Below are positions 47,093 to 55,744 of a stretch of 64,000 bases of DNA, piece by piece. Every line of letters starts with the position of its first letter. Positions within the stretch are counted from its first letter, which is position 1. This stretch comes from a virus. Under the pieces are notes generated by a model. That model did not search any database. It was not told the origin of the DNA and saw nothing but the letters and a program-made list of their open reading frames with translations. Where the stretch lies: IMG/VR virus record IMGVR_UViG_3300023082_000009, positions 30,880 to 94,879 of that record; one strand, written 5' to 3'. The position numbers and the translations under genes were made by a program.

Positions 47093-47207
47093 ACTGACCT
47101 GGGCGATCCGGGACATCATCAGCCGTCACTACCAGGGCGGGTCGGAGTTCTGCTCGGCCTACTGGAGCTGCTGCGGCCAACACAACCTGGAGTGGAGAAA
47201 GCCATGA
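47079..47207 (+). CDS. Micro-gene, 42-aa Cys-rich protein
   Basis: ATG overlaps the preceding gene by 14 bp; SD GAAGGA. Contains a C...WSCC pattern near the C terminus. Plausible but short. Confidence 0.4.
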   Translation: MRVNKLTWAIRDIISRHYQGGSEFCSAYWSCCGQHNLEWRKP

Positions 47208-47569
47208 GCCAAGTAAGCGATTTGCAGGAAGAGGTTGCAGCCCTGGAGCAATGGCGGGCGCTGGCCTTGCAGTTTGATCACCACCGTATGCGGGCGCTCT
47301 CGATGCTCAAGACCCTGGTAGCAGATCCCAGCGTCGAGAACGCGGTGCGGGCGCAAGCCTTCCTGGCAGAGCCACCGGTACCGCACCACGAGATCGTGGC
47401 CAAGCTGGAGGAGTGCCAGAACGTGCTGCGCCTGATCCCTCGCCGCGCCACCACCCTGGACCGGGAGATCGACGCGGCGCTGCAACCAGGAACACCAGGG
47501 GTGTGGCGTACACCGATGTACATCAACATCCCGGCCTGCACCAACAAGATCGACATGGACCAGAACTAG
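47204..47569 (+). CDS. Unknown 121-aa protein, coiled-coil N terminus
   Basis: ATG overlaps the stop of the 42-aa frame. N-terminal heptad-like helix (SDLQEEVAALEQWRALAL), then a second helix and a Pro/Thr tail. No family recognised. Confidence 0.6.
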   Translation: MSQVSDLQEEVAALEQWRALALQFDHHRMRALSMLKTLVADPSVENAVRAQAFLAEPPVPHHEIVAKLEECQNVLRLIPRRATTLDREIDAALQPGTPGVWRTPMYINIPACTNKIDMDQN

Positions 47570-47578
47570 GAGAAAGTC

Positions 47579-47755
47579 ATGACCCAACAAGAAGCCTTCA
47601 CCTGGATCAGCATCGGCGTGGCTGCGGTTGCCTTGCTTATGTCCGTTTGGCTGGTCCTGTTTGTGCGTCGCCTGATCGTCGAGCGCAAGCAATTGACTGC
47701 ACGGCACCGCATGTGCGATTGCAACCAGGGCCGGGAGCCGTGCCGCTGCAAGTAG
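47579..47755 (+). CDS. Micro-gene, 58-aa membrane protein with Cys tail
   Basis: ATG after AGGAGAAAGTC. One transmembrane helix (~10-30), then a basic region and a C-terminal CDC...CRCK cluster that might bind metal or form disulfides. A degenerate palindromic repeat lies inside. Confidence 0.55.
   Translation: MTQQEAFTWISIGVAAVALLMSVWLVLFVRRLIVERKQLTARHRMCDCNQGREPCRCK
47689..47702. repeat. Palindromic repeat variant, copy 17 (two mismatches), in coding sequence
   Basis: AGCAATTGACTGCA within the 58-aa membrane-protein gene. Confidence 0.4.
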
Positions 47756-47832
47756 TCAGTGTTCGACACAACGGAAAACGGGCGCGGTATCATGAAGCCC
47801 TCATACCGATAAACCCTTTGGAGTACCGATCA

Positions 47833-48159
47833 ATGAAACTCACCAAGAAAGCCAAGCGTGCCGTGCGCCAGCAGGTATACCGCCTGATCGCGGAAGCGCT
47901 GCGAGGCGAGCACGGGCAGGCAATCGCCAAAGCCGTGTACGACAAACTGCCGGACACCACCGAAGCCATCGTGGCGGTCAACGTGCGCGAGTACGCCGTG
48001 AGCATCGTGCAGAACGCAGCCAACGGGTATGACTCCCTGATCGGTAGCCTGGACATCGCCAATGCGATCCTGCCGGACAAAAACGGGCCGGACGGTACTA
48101 CCTACGATCACCCGGATACCCCACCAGCGCACCACCCAGATACAGGAGCAGACGCATGA
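47833..48159 (+). CDS. Unknown 108-aa protein
   Basis: ATG 47833. N-terminal basic helix (LTKKAKRAVRQQVYRLI), then a globular part and an acidic/Pro/His-rich tail. A GACACA-17bp-TATCAT motif upstream is a weak promoter candidate. Overlaps the next gene by 4 bp. Confidence 0.6.
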   Translation: MKLTKKAKRAVRQQVYRLIAEALRGEHGQAIAKAVYDKLPDTTEAIVAVNVREYAVSIVQNAANGYDSLIGSLDIANAILPDKNGPDGTTYDHPDTPPAHHPDTGADA

Positions 48160-48365
48160 AACGACTGACCATGCAGGACGTGCGCCGGGCGTACGAGAAG
48201 ATCGACCGTGGCGTGTATATCAGCGGCTCCTCGAACTGGTGCGCAGTCATGGCCGATGCACTGAACGTCGAGCTGGCCAAGGAAGAACCGCCACGTACGC
48301 AAGGCAAGCTGGTCACGGAAAAGATCACCGGTTACACAGGCGACCCCGAGCCTACGTCTGTCTAG
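48156..48365 (+). CDS. Unknown 69-aa protein
   Basis: ATG overlaps the previous stop. Short HTH-like helix pair (TMQDVRRAYEKIDRG), then a charged tail. No family recognised. Confidence 0.6.
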   Translation: MKRLTMQDVRRAYEKIDRGVYISGSSNWCAVMADALNVELAKEEPPRTQGKLVTEKITGYTGDPEPTSV

Positions 48366-48424
48366 CCAATCAGGTACCCCAAAAATCGTGTCGCCTTCCT
48401 TGGCGTAAGAGCAGGAGCATCACC

Positions 48425-48607
48425 ATGCAAAACCCATACATGCTGTTCGTAGGTATCGCCGTATTAATGTTCTTCTGGGCGGCCTACATCAACGTGCGTC
48501 AGCTGCGCTCCTGGGGCCGTAAGCCGACGCTGTTCACCATGATCCTGCTGATCCTCGGCTCAGGCTGTCTCCTCGCAGTGCTGCATGACGCGCAGGTGAT
48601 CTCGTGA
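48425..48607 (+). CDS. Small membrane protein (60 aa)
   Basis: Two transmembrane helices (~5-22 and ~38-55) separated by a basic loop (RQLRSWGRKP). ATG after AGGAGCATCACC. Next gene overlaps (GTGA). Confidence 0.6.
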   Translation: MQNPYMLFVGIAVLMFFWAAYINVRQLRSWGRKPTLFTMILLILGSGCLLAVLHDAQVIS

Positions 48608-48813
48608 TCGAGTTCATCCTCGGCCATCCTTGGCAGTTCGGGGTGGCCCTCCTCCTGGTCGTGCTGGGCAACGTATGCTGGCGCTGCTCGGACCTGAGCA
48701 ACCGGCATTGGCAGAAGGTGCTCCTGGTTGGCCTGCTCTGCATCTGGTCGGCAGCGATCATCGTCCTGGTGACCGTCCTGCCTGAAATCCACCCCTGCTG
48801 CCACCCGGTATAG
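48604..48813 (+). CDS. Small membrane protein (69 aa), GTG start
   Basis: GTG overlaps the prior TGA. Two hydrophobic helices (~10-25, ~38-58) with CC near the C terminus. Likely paired with the preceding membrane protein. Confidence 0.55.
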   Translation: MIEFILGHPWQFGVALLLVVLGNVCWRCSDLSNRHWQKVLLVGLLCIWSAAIIVLVTVLPEIHPCCHPV

Positions 48814-48820
48814 GTGACCC

Positions 48821-49099
48821 ATGAACCTCTTCGCCTTCCCGATCCTGGGCTGCGCCCTGATCTTCACCCTCACAGGCGTGCGCTACTTCATGCGCAGCCG
48901 CCGCGAGCCGTCCAAGCCCTTGCGCCAAGCGTCCGGCATGATCGGCGCCCTGGCCTTCCTGGCTGCGGCCCAGCTGTACGCCCTCTCGGTACCGGAGATC
49001 TACCGGGCGGTCAGGAGCATCGAGTTCAGTGTTCCTTTCCAGAAGCCCGCCCAAAAGGCACCATCCAACTATCGCTACCAGATAGAGAACGTCGCATGA
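48821..49099 (+). CDS. Small membrane protein (92 aa)
   Basis: ATG after TAGGTGACCC. Two transmembrane helices (~5-22, ~40-58) with a basic loop between them, and a polar C terminus. Confidence 0.6.
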   Translation: MNLFAFPILGCALIFTLTGVRYFMRSRREPSKPLRQASGMIGALAFLAAAQLYALSVPEIYRAVRSIEFSVPFQKPAQKAPSNYRYQIENVA

Positions 49100-49830
49100 A
49101 CAACGATGACCGTAACGAGAAACTAGGCCAGCTGGCTGACCTCATGGTTGGCGCCTTGGATGACCGGCCTGTTTGGCCACCCTCGCGCACTGGGCGCCAG
49201 CCTTCTCAGCCAAACCAACAGGCACTGCCCGGCACCCCGGCTCATGCTATTGAGATGTCGGAGTGCAAGGGCGTGAGCCGTCATCGCGATGCGGGCGCTG
49301 GCCCTGAACCTCGGCAATTTCCGAAGGTCTTCTGCCCGCTGTGTGACCAGACGGATGGCCACGCCGAAGGGTGCGGGATCGAAGGCCTGAACACGATGAT
49401 CGACGAGCAGTTCCTGTACGGTAACGTGCGTGACAATCCTGCGGTATCTCCTGCCTCGGTCGAGGACATCAAGGCCATGGCCAAGGAGTGCCGCGTGGTT
49501 TTGGTCACCGGCGACCAACCCCTGCCAGCTGGGCTCCTGGCTGCGCTAGGCGGCCTGGAGGGCGTGCGGGTGGTCACCGGCTTGCAGATGATCAAAGAGC
49601 GCGAGGCCGTAGAGGGCTCCCTAAACTTTGACCACACCATGATGCTGGATCTGGTGCGGGAGCACGACGTGACGATAGTGGGGCACAACCGGCTGCGCGC
49701 TGCGGAGTTCTTCGGCGACATCCGCCCGAGCTGGCGTACTGCACCTGCGCTGCCCACCAACCGTAGCGAGACCGGGCGGCACGGCCCGTACGACTCATTC
49801 CACCGCAAGAAAAAGAAAGGGAGACGCTGA
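49096..49830 (+). CDS. Unknown 244-aa protein with Cys-His knuckle
   Basis: ATG overlaps the preceding stop. Disordered N-terminal third (Pro/Gln-rich), then CPLCDQTDGHAEGC as a possible zinc knuckle (~84-97). An alpha/beta region follows (VVLVTGDQPLPAGLL; VTIVGHNR). Ends in a Lys/Arg tail. Family unknown. Confidence 0.6.
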   Translation: MNNDDRNEKLGQLADLMVGALDDRPVWPPSRTGRQPSQPNQQALPGTPAHAIEMSECKGVSRHRDAGAGPEPRQFPKVFCPLCDQTDGHAEGCGIEGLNTMIDEQFLYGNVRDNPAVSPASVEDIKAMAKECRVVLVTGDQPLPAGLLAALGGLEGVRVVTGLQMIKEREAVEGSLNFDHTMMLDLVREHDVTIVGHNRLRAAEFFGDIRPSWRTAPALPTNRSETGRHGPYDSFHRKKKKGRR

Positions 49831-50030
49831 TGGACATTCTTCGCTTCACCGATACCGAGGGATTCTTCCTGGTCTCCCTCGGCACCCTGGTCGTGGCGTA
49901 CTGCCTGATCAGCGCCACGCTGTTTTACTGGGATCTGTACAAGACCTACCGACTGCCGGTAGACATCGTGTGCGCACTGATCCCTCTCATCTGCCTGGGT
50001 GGCTACACGTTCATCCTTTGGCCTCGATAG
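49830..50030 (+). CDS. Small membrane protein (66 aa)
   Basis: ATG overlaps TGA. Two transmembrane helices (~12-30, ~45-62). Unknown role. Confidence 0.6.
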   Translation: MDILRFTDTEGFFLVSLGTLVVAYCLISATLFYWDLYKTYRLPVDIVCALIPLICLGGYTFILWPR

Positions 50031-50040
50031 GAGCAACACC

Positions 50041-50484
50041 ATGGAGTTACTCACCCAGAAGCGACGCCTCGGCCTGTTCAACGTGCGCATCGTCAGCAAC
50101 GCGACCATGGTAGACGACGATCCGTCGTACACCTGGGAGCACAAGCACGATCAAACCGCCACGTACGGCTCGAACTACAACACCCAGAAAGCCGCAGTAC
50201 GCGCCGCCTGGAACTACTTGGCTGACCATAACGTGTCGCTGTCCTTCCAGGTAGATGCTCTGGTACCTGACCGCATGATCACGAAGGCTCAGCGCCTACT
50301 CTGGCTGGGCGTGGTGCTCTGCTACCAGAAGGACGAAGACGGCGACGTGTATTGGTTTGCCCAGAATCACAGCAATGCGGACGCCATCACAGTCCTGGCC
50401 CGCCGCACCACCCTCAAGGACTGCATCCGCAACGCCTGGGCCAGCTTGGTGGCCGAGATGGAGGACAACCGTGAGCAAGCGTAA
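50041..50484 (+). CDS. Unknown 147-aa protein
   Basis: ATG after AGGAGCAACACC. Mixed alpha/beta, with LGVVLCYQKDEDGDVYWF strands and a C-terminal helix. No family recognised. The next gene begins inside its end (14-bp overlap). Confidence 0.65.
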   Translation: MELLTQKRRLGLFNVRIVSNATMVDDDPSYTWEHKHDQTATYGSNYNTQKAAVRAAWNYLADHNVSLSFQVDALVPDRMITKAQRLLWLGVVLCYQKDEDGDVYWFAQNHSNADAITVLARRTTLKDCIRNAWASLVAEMEDNREQA

Positions 50485-50962
50485 ACCCAAAGATCCCGTA
50501 GCGTGGCTGTACCCGCAGGCCATGCGGCACCAGGACGTGCTACAGCACAACCGCACGGACCACACATGGCTCCAGCCGGACGCCGAGCACGAGCACGACT
50601 ACATCAAGGGCCAAGCGCTGGTCCTGCAAAGTGAGTGGGAGCCCCGCGTCCTGCTGGCCAGCGAGCGCCAAGCGCGGGTGTACATCGCCGGGCCTATGAC
50701 AGGCCTCGATTACTACAACTTCCCGGCGTTCAACGCCAAGGAAGCGGAGCTGCGCGCCATTGGCTTCGAGGTAGAGAACCCCACCGCTCACGGCATCGTG
50801 GAGGGCGCTACCTGGGCGGACTACATGGCCTACGACCTGGGCCGTCTGGCGCTGTGCAACACCATCTTCATGCTGCCGGGCTGGAGCAAGTCGAAAGGCG
50901 CCACCATTGAACGCAATCTGGCTGCCGCCCTGGGCATGACAATCCTGGGCGCCGAGGAGTAA
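50471..50962 (+). CDS. DUF4406 (deoxyribosyltransferase-like) protein
   Basis: 163 aa, GTG start. RVYIAGPMTGLDYYNFPAF followed by GFEVENPT is the DUF4406 signature, related to nucleoside 2-deoxyribosyltransferases. Phage members are common beside nucleotide-pool enzymes, as the MazG-like gene 4 bp downstream. Exact substrate unknown. Confidence 0.78.
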   Translation: MSKRKPKDPVAWLYPQAMRHQDVLQHNRTDHTWLQPDAEHEHDYIKGQALVLQSEWEPRVLLASERQARVYIAGPMTGLDYYNFPAFNAKEAELRAIGFEVENPTAHGIVEGATWADYMAYDLGRLALCNTIFMLPGWSKSKGATIERNLAAALGMTILGAEE

Positions 50963-50965
50963 GAC

Positions 50966-51352
50966 ATGAAAGCGATAGGCGCACTGTTTCAATCCAAGGT
51001 GGCCGAGTGGCTCCACATGTGCTTCGGCGACGTAATCGCGCTGGACAAGAAGGAGCGTTGCTACCGCTTCCTGGAGGAGGCCAACGAGCTTTGCCAGTCA
51101 ATGGGCCTCACCCGCGAAGAAGCCCATGCTCTGGTCGACTACACCTGGGACCGCCCGATAGGCGAACCACACCAGGAACTGGGCGGCGTGATGGTCACCC
51201 TGGCTGCGCTGTGTCATGCGTCGGACATGGACATGGAGGCGGGCGGGTTCGTAGAGCTGGCCAGGATCATGCAGCCAGACGTGATCGAGCGCATCCGCCA
51301 GAAGCAGAAGACCAAGCCACACCAGTCCCCGTTGCCGGGTAATGCACCGTGA
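50966..51352 (+). CDS. MazG-like nucleotide pyrophosphohydrolase
   Basis: 128 aa. EEANELCQSMG is the MazG-type ExxE helix with a later ELGGVMVTLAALCHA helix carrying further acidic residues. MazG proteins hydrolyse NTPs or lower alarmone; phage versions often modulate host ppGpp or nucleotide pools. Follows DUF4406. Confidence 0.72.
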   Translation: MKAIGALFQSKVAEWLHMCFGDVIALDKKERCYRFLEEANELCQSMGLTREEAHALVDYTWDRPIGEPHQELGGVMVTLAALCHASDMDMEAGGFVELARIMQPDVIERIRQKQKTKPHQSPLPGNAP

Positions 51353-51585
51353 GCAGGCTTGTCCTGATAGACCGCCCGGAGCGCGACTGGCAGATGCAGC
51401 CAGGGGACGTGGCGGTCCTTAACAGCGGCGGTCCACCGATGGTAGTGGAGATGGTGAAGCCTGACGGACAGCGCTTCTGCACCTGGGACGGTGGCGAAGG
51501 CCTGTTCCATTCCGTGACTATCCGTCCTCCGTTTGAGATGCGCATACTTATGGAACCGGTGGAGCAGGCGCCATACCAGGGCTGA
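51349..51585 (+). CDS. DUF2158/YodC-like small protein
   Basis: 78 aa, GTG overlapping the prior TGA. QPGDVAVLNSGGPPMVVEMV and FCTWDGGEG fit the DUF2158 (YodC) family of small beta-rich proteins with unknown function. Confidence 0.7.
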   Translation: MSRLVLIDRPERDWQMQPGDVAVLNSGGPPMVVEMVKPDGQRFCTWDGGEGLFHSVTIRPPFEMRILMEPVEQAPYQG

Positions 51586-51611
51586 TGCTAGGATCTGCCT
51601 AAACCAACACG

Positions 51612-51627
51612 GTGCAATTGATTGCAC
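51612..51627. repeat. Palindromic repeat, copy 18 (exact, TG centre)
   Basis: GTGCAATTGATTGCAC, immediately before GGGAG of the gene at 51640. Confidence 0.9.
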
Positions 51628-51639
51628 GGGAGATCTGAT

Positions 51640-51915
51640 ATGAAGGACACAGCGCAAACCGCCCTGCTCGTAGGCCTGCGGGCCATCTGGACGGGCGACC
51701 CGGCCAACATGCCAGAAGGGGTGGCCATAGTGGACACCTCCCTCGGCCCTCGCATCGTGTTCAGCCACGCGGCAGACGACCGCCAGCTGGCCCAGGAGCT
51801 GCGCGAGAAGTTCTCGGCGCTCCGCCAGACCAACAAGATGCTGCGCCACGTCGAAAACTACGGCACCGGCAAGCTGCCCACCGGCATCACTCGTATCAAG
51901 AAGGACGACAAGTGA
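51640..51915 (+). CDS. Unknown 91-aa protein
   Basis: ATG after GGGAGATCTGAT, downstream of a palindromic repeat. Mixed alpha/beta; ends in basic RIKKDDK. No family recognised. Confidence 0.6.
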   Translation: MKDTAQTALLVGLRAIWTGDPANMPEGVAIVDTSLGPRIVFSHAADDRQLAQELREKFSALRQTNKMLRHVENYGTGKLPTGITRIKKDDK

Positions 51916-52190
51916 TGAACTACGTCATGGCCCTGGTGCTCACGTTCGTGACCGTCTTCCTGAAAGGGTTGCAGCACAAGAACGTGATCCACAACCTGTA
52001 CTTGAACACCTTCTTCACATCGTACCTCATGGCCTTCATGGACGTGCTGGTCATTGGTTTGATCGCTCGCTCGGGGTGGGACATCGCGTTCGCCTCCGGG
52101 ACGGGCGGAGCCCTCGGGATGGTCGCAGCCATGTACCTGCACAACCGCATGATGGATCGCAAGCCCGTGGGCGTGGCGGTGAAATCGTGA
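51915..52190 (+). CDS. Small membrane protein (91 aa)
   Basis: ATG overlapping TGA (GTG 51912 alternative). Three hydrophobic helices; the second loop contains HKNVIHN. Unknown role. Confidence 0.6.
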   Translation: MNYVMALVLTFVTVFLKGLQHKNVIHNLYLNTFFTSYLMAFMDVLVIGLIARSGWDIAFASGTGGALGMVAAMYLHNRMMDRKPVGVAVKS

Positions 52191-52444
52191 GCCGGTCGCA
52201 ATGGCAGGTCTCCGTCCTGGAGCATATCCGCCACATCGGCCCTTTCACCTGCGCCGTGTTCGACCAGCGCACCCTGGAGCAGGCCCAGGCACGCAACTAC
52301 ACCAGCATGGGCGCCGACCGCGCCGAGATGTTCCAGGAGCTGGATGAGCTGGTAGACGAAGGCATCCTCTGCCGCGCTCGGGCGGCCACCGGAGTCGTCT
52401 ACCACCGCGTTGACCAGTGTCCGCTCCCCTACCCAGCCACTTAG
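52187..52444 (+). CDS. Winged-helix-like small protein (85 aa), GTG start
   Basis: GTG overlaps TGA. Helical with ELDELVDEGILCRARAATGVVYHRV, a typical recognition helix and wing. A small transcription or recombination regulator is possible. Confidence 0.55.
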   Translation: MSRSQWQVSVLEHIRHIGPFTCAVFDQRTLEQAQARNYTSMGADRAEMFQELDELVDEGILCRARAATGVVYHRVDQCPLPYPAT

Positions 52445-52480
52445 GGTAAGATCGCGTCAAACCACAAAGGAGCACCCGAT

Positions 52481-52690
52481 ATGGGGTTCATGCCAGCACT
52501 ATCCGCCATCATGCTTTCGTTGCTCATCGGCGCCCTGCCGACCATCGGCCTTGGCCTTGTCATGCAGTTCAAAGGATGGATGCAGGCCATCCCCGGCGAG
52601 CACCGTATGACCGCCATGTACTGCGCCTGGGCGCTGTTCGCCATCATCATCTTCACCGCGATGAACCACCAGAACACGTTCTGGGGCTAG
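52481..52690 (+). CDS. Small membrane protein (69 aa)
   Basis: ATG after AAGGAGCACCCGAT. Two transmembrane helices (~5-25, ~42-60) separated by a polar loop. Unknown role. Confidence 0.6.
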   Translation: MGFMPALSAIMLSLLIGALPTIGLGLVMQFKGWMQAIPGEHRMTAMYCAWALFAIIIFTAMNHQNTFWG

Positions 52691-52699
52691 GAGGCTGTT

Positions 52700-53077
52700 A
52701 TGGATAACGTCATCAATGTCGACTTCACCGCCAAGAAGCCGAAAGTCACCTTCACCGAACCGCTGCGTGGCAAGAAGTGGTCCATTGCCGAGGCCGAGGA
52801 GATGCTCCAGGGCATCCACGAGGAAACCCGCGTGATCCTGATCGGCGACCAAGCTATCGGCCTGCTCAGGCTGGTCAAAGAGCACAAGCGCGCCCTGGAC
52901 TGGATCGACGCCGCTATTCCACGCCTGCGGGAGGCCAAGGATCTCCTGGGGCAAATAATCGGCAACCTCCCGCAGGTCCAGAGCCTTGAACCTGCGCAGC
53001 TGCAACGCACCGAGGCGAGCCTCCTGGCACGCCGCATGGCCATCGAGAGCCTTATCGAAGCAGCGGGGACACTGTGA
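52700..53077 (+). CDS. Unknown 125-aa helical protein
   Basis: ATG after AGGAGGCTGTT. Lys-rich N terminus (AKKPKVTFTEPLRGKKW), then three long helices. No family recognised; ends overlapping the next start. Confidence 0.65.
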   Translation: MDNVINVDFTAKKPKVTFTEPLRGKKWSIAEAEEMLQGIHEETRVILIGDQAIGLLRLVKEHKRALDWIDAAIPRLREAKDLLGQIIGNLPQVQSLEPAQLQRTEASLLARRMAIESLIEAAGTL

Positions 53078-53373
53078 TGGCCAAGCTCGGGAAGAAACAC
53101 TTCACCAAAGGGAAGGTCATGATCAGCGTGGTCGCGGAGGGCCTTTGCCGCCCGCTGCAACCGTTCAATCCAAAGGTCGACAAGGTTGACTTCATGGAGC
53201 TGGTCCGCAAGTGCGAAGGCGTCAGCACGAAAGCCGCTGAGTCGTTGTTCGCCGAATTGCAAAAACACTTCCTCAACAAACCGGCGCAGGCCTGGGTGGA
53301 GCTGCCTTGCTTCGTCGACCTCGCGCCTACCAAGAAACTCAAGTTCCTCAAGGAGTTAGAATCATGCAATTGA
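53077..53373 (+). CDS. Unknown 98-aa protein
   Basis: ATG 53077 (GTG 53074 alternative) overlapping TGA. Basic; begins AKLGKKHFTKGKVM, ends in a helix. No family recognised; overlaps the next gene by 10 bp. Confidence 0.6.
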   Translation: MAKLGKKHFTKGKVMISVVAEGLCRPLQPFNPKVDKVDFMELVRKCEGVSTKAAESLFAELQKHFLNKPAQAWVELPCFVDLAPTKKLKFLKELESCN

Positions 53374-53738
53374 AGGTACCCGCAGGCATCGACGTGAGCC
53401 TGGGCGAGCTGGTCAACAGCATTCGCTTCACCAGCACGGATGAAGATTTGCTCTGCCTCTTCGCCAAGGACTTCGCCCAGCGCCACGGGTTGCAGAAAGT
53501 GGGCGCCATCCGCCTGACCTACTGCCCCATCACGCCGATGCCTGGAAACTTCGAGCCAGACCTCGGTGTACCTAGTGCCCACCTGATGATCCTGGTATCA
53601 CATCACGACTTGGCGTTTGCGGGAGACCGCGAGCCGCTGACCACCACGGTCTACAAGACCTTGACCTTCGTGGACGATAACCCGGAGCGTGAAGCACTGC
53701 CCCGGTACACCTACCACTTCACCGCAGCACTCGCATAA
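53364..53738 (+). CDS. Unknown 124-aa protein
   Basis: ATG 53364 after AGGAGTTAGAATC. Soluble alpha/beta (VGAIRLTYCPITPMPG; YKTLTFVDDNPE). No family recognised. Confidence 0.62.
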   Translation: MQLKVPAGIDVSLGELVNSIRFTSTDEDLLCLFAKDFAQRHGLQKVGAIRLTYCPITPMPGNFEPDLGVPSAHLMILVSHHDLAFAGDREPLTTTVYKTLTFVDDNPEREALPRYTYHFTAALA

Positions 53739-53748
53739 GGAGACCAAG

Positions 53749-54051
53749 ATGACTTGGTATATCTGGAAATGGTGGCGGCTGGCCCGCTCCCGCAACACGG
53801 GCGTGATCACCGACGGCGACGGGCGCTGGGTGAACATCCTCCCAGGTCTGTACCTGCTGACCGTTCGCCGGGCGGCCTGCCCTTTGGGCGAACCGACCAT
53901 GTACAAGCAGGTCTACCAAACAATGATGGCCGCGAACCACGATCACGCGATCTGCGTGGAGACGGCTATCGAGGCGGTTGAGCAGTACGGTGGTCACCGT
54001 TCGCTCAGCCAAAAGCATCTCAACGAAGTTGTAGAAGAGTGCAAACCATGA
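53749..54051 (+). CDS. Unknown 100-aa protein
   Basis: ATG after AAGGAGACCAAG. N-terminal Trp/Arg-rich stretch (TWYIWKWWRLARSRN), then WVNILPGLYLL and a C-terminal helix. No family recognised; stop overlaps the next ATG region (ATGA). Confidence 0.6.
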   Translation: MTWYIWKWWRLARSRNTGVITDGDGRWVNILPGLYLLTVRRAACPLGEPTMYKQVYQTMMAANHDHAICVETAIEAVEQYGGHRSLSQKHLNEVVEECKP

Positions 54052-55490
54052 TCAACCCCGAAAACCTGAACTGCGCGTACATGGAGGAGCAAGGCTTCTC
54101 CCTCGGCGTGATCCCGGCGCCGCGACCGGACCTAAAGATCCTGCGCGAGGACGAAACCTGGGTGGCCTATGACGAGGCAGGCCTGGAGATGGCCCGCAAC
54201 GACAACTACTGGCTGCTGCGCCGTCTGTACATCGAGTACGGCCAATGCCTGAACATGGACCGCCTGCCAGCATCGGGCGATGTCTGGCGCCACCATAAAG
54301 GCAACGAGTACACCATCGACAAGCTGACCAACCAGTTCAGCGACTACCTGGAGTTCCAGACCCAGGTTGTGTACTTCGGCGCCAACGGTAAGGTCTGGAG
54401 CAAAGGCCTGGGCGATTTCATCGAGAAGATGACTTTCGTGCGCCCAGCAGAGAGCGCAGCCTGCGAGCCTATCCAGGATCTGCACATCCACTCCCTGGGC
54501 ATCAAGGGTATGGTTGCGGGCGAGGTGTACCCCGGCAAGGATCTGGAAGACGCCGCCCAGGCCGACATCACCATGCACATGCACGCCAACCACGGCGGTG
54601 GCAGCGACCACTTCTGGCACGCGATGATCCACGTCAATGCCCCTACGCCTGAGAAGGCTGCCGAGCTGCGTGACATCGTGATGAAGGGCCTGCACATGGC
54701 AAGCAACCCCTTCACGGACCTGTCTTTGGCGAGCATCTCGCCGGAGGACGCAGAAGCACTCGCCAAGGCGTTCGACAGCTCGCTGCCGGGGACCATCATG
54801 GCGATGGAGCCAATCTTGCGCGACAGCCTGGAGTTCGAGGGCCTACTCTGCCAGTACCACTCCGAAGTCTGGGAAGCTGCCGAAAACGAGGACAGCCTGC
54901 TGTCCTACGACGAAGCGGGCCTCAAGACGGCCAAGAAGCTGATCGCTATGTTCCGTGGCGAAGCCGAGTACACGCACCACCTGGACCGCCCGGCTCCGCG
55001 TGATCGCAACGGCGAGCCGTTCGCCATGGACCAATGGTGGCTCCAGGAACTCGCCAAGGTGTCCCTGGGTCAGACGATCTCTGCGGACCTCGTTCGTGCC
55101 TGCGCCGTGGCCCGCAACCTCGCACGGGCGGTGCTGCCGGAGAAGGAAGGCGACCGCCTGTACTACCCGGTAACTGCGCCGATCTCTGCCGAGGGCACCA
55201 CGCTCCTGGAGAAAGGTGAGGTGGTCCTGCCTGCGTGTGACCCACGCTTCGCGGACTTCGACAAGGCACGCGAGCTGCCGCCCCTGATCGTCAAGCTGCA
55301 CGAGGGCGGCCAGCAGATCGCCCAGCAAGCGTTCGACACCCAGGAAGCGACCCACGCGGCCCTAGCGACCCGGCCAAAGCCACCCTGCACCGAGTGCAAA
55401 GGTAGCGGTGGTAGCTGGCTGGCGGGCGCACCGGCACACCCGGACAATTGGACCGAGTGTGATGTCTGCAAGGGCAAGGGGACGTTGTAA
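54048..55490 (+). CDS. Large unknown protein with DUF1653-like domain and DnaJ-type zinc finger
   Basis: 480 aa. Residues ~77-120 (DVWRHHKGNEYTIDKL... VVYFGANGKVW) resemble DUF1653, a small beta domain. A helical middle follows. The C terminus has two CxxCxGxG-type modules (CTECKGSGG and CDVCKGKGTL), as in the DnaJ cysteine-rich region. It may bind a protein or nucleic-acid partner; no enzymatic motif found. Its stop overlaps the next start (TAATG). Confidence 0.65.
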   Translation: MINPENLNCAYMEEQGFSLGVIPAPRPDLKILREDETWVAYDEAGLEMARNDNYWLLRRLYIEYGQCLNMDRLPASGDVWRHHKGNEYTIDKLTNQFSDYLEFQTQVVYFGANGKVWSKGLGDFIEKMTFVRPAESAACEPIQDLHIHSLGIKGMVAGEVYPGKDLEDAAQADITMHMHANHGGGSDHFWHAMIHVNAPTPEKAAELRDIVMKGLHMASNPFTDLSLASISPEDAEALAKAFDSSLPGTIMAMEPILRDSLEFEGLLCQYHSEVWEAAENEDSLLSYDEAGLKTAKKLIAMFRGEAEYTHHLDRPAPRDRNGEPFAMDQWWLQELAKVSLGQTISADLVRACAVARNLARAVLPEKEGDRLYYPVTAPISAEGTTLLEKGEVVLPACDPRFADFDKARELPPLIVKLHEGGQQIAQQAFDTQEATHAALATRPKPPCTECKGSGGSWLAGAPAHPDNWTECDVCKGKGTL

Positions 55491-55744
55491 TGGATAACGC
55501 AGGGTGGGTGTACCGGATCAAGAGTAACTACGACCAGCGGTATTGCACCGTCCGGGTCAGTCGTGGCTACACCAGCCACCTCATGGACCTCATGACCGGG
55601 CTCACACTCTGCGGCCACAAGCACGGCAAGCGAGGCAAGTGGATCTTCCTCGCTGAACCGCCCAAGGGCTACCGCACCTGCGACGAATGCTTCCCCAAGC
55701 CAACCATCAAGCGCATCAAAAGGACAAGGCCATGTCAGCAGTGA
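55490..55744 (+). CDS. Small Cys/His protein with basic tail (84 aa)
   Basis: ATG overlaps TAA. A CGHKHG...C..C pattern may bind zinc. The C terminus PTIKRIKRTRPCQQ carries the recurrent [IV]-x-R-x-[ST]-R peptide. The next gene starts inside it, 13 bp before its end. Confidence 0.6.
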   Translation: MDNAGWVYRIKSNYDQRYCTVRVSRGYTSHLMDLMTGLTLCGHKHGKRGKWIFLAEPPKGYRTCDECFPKPTIKRIKRTRPCQQ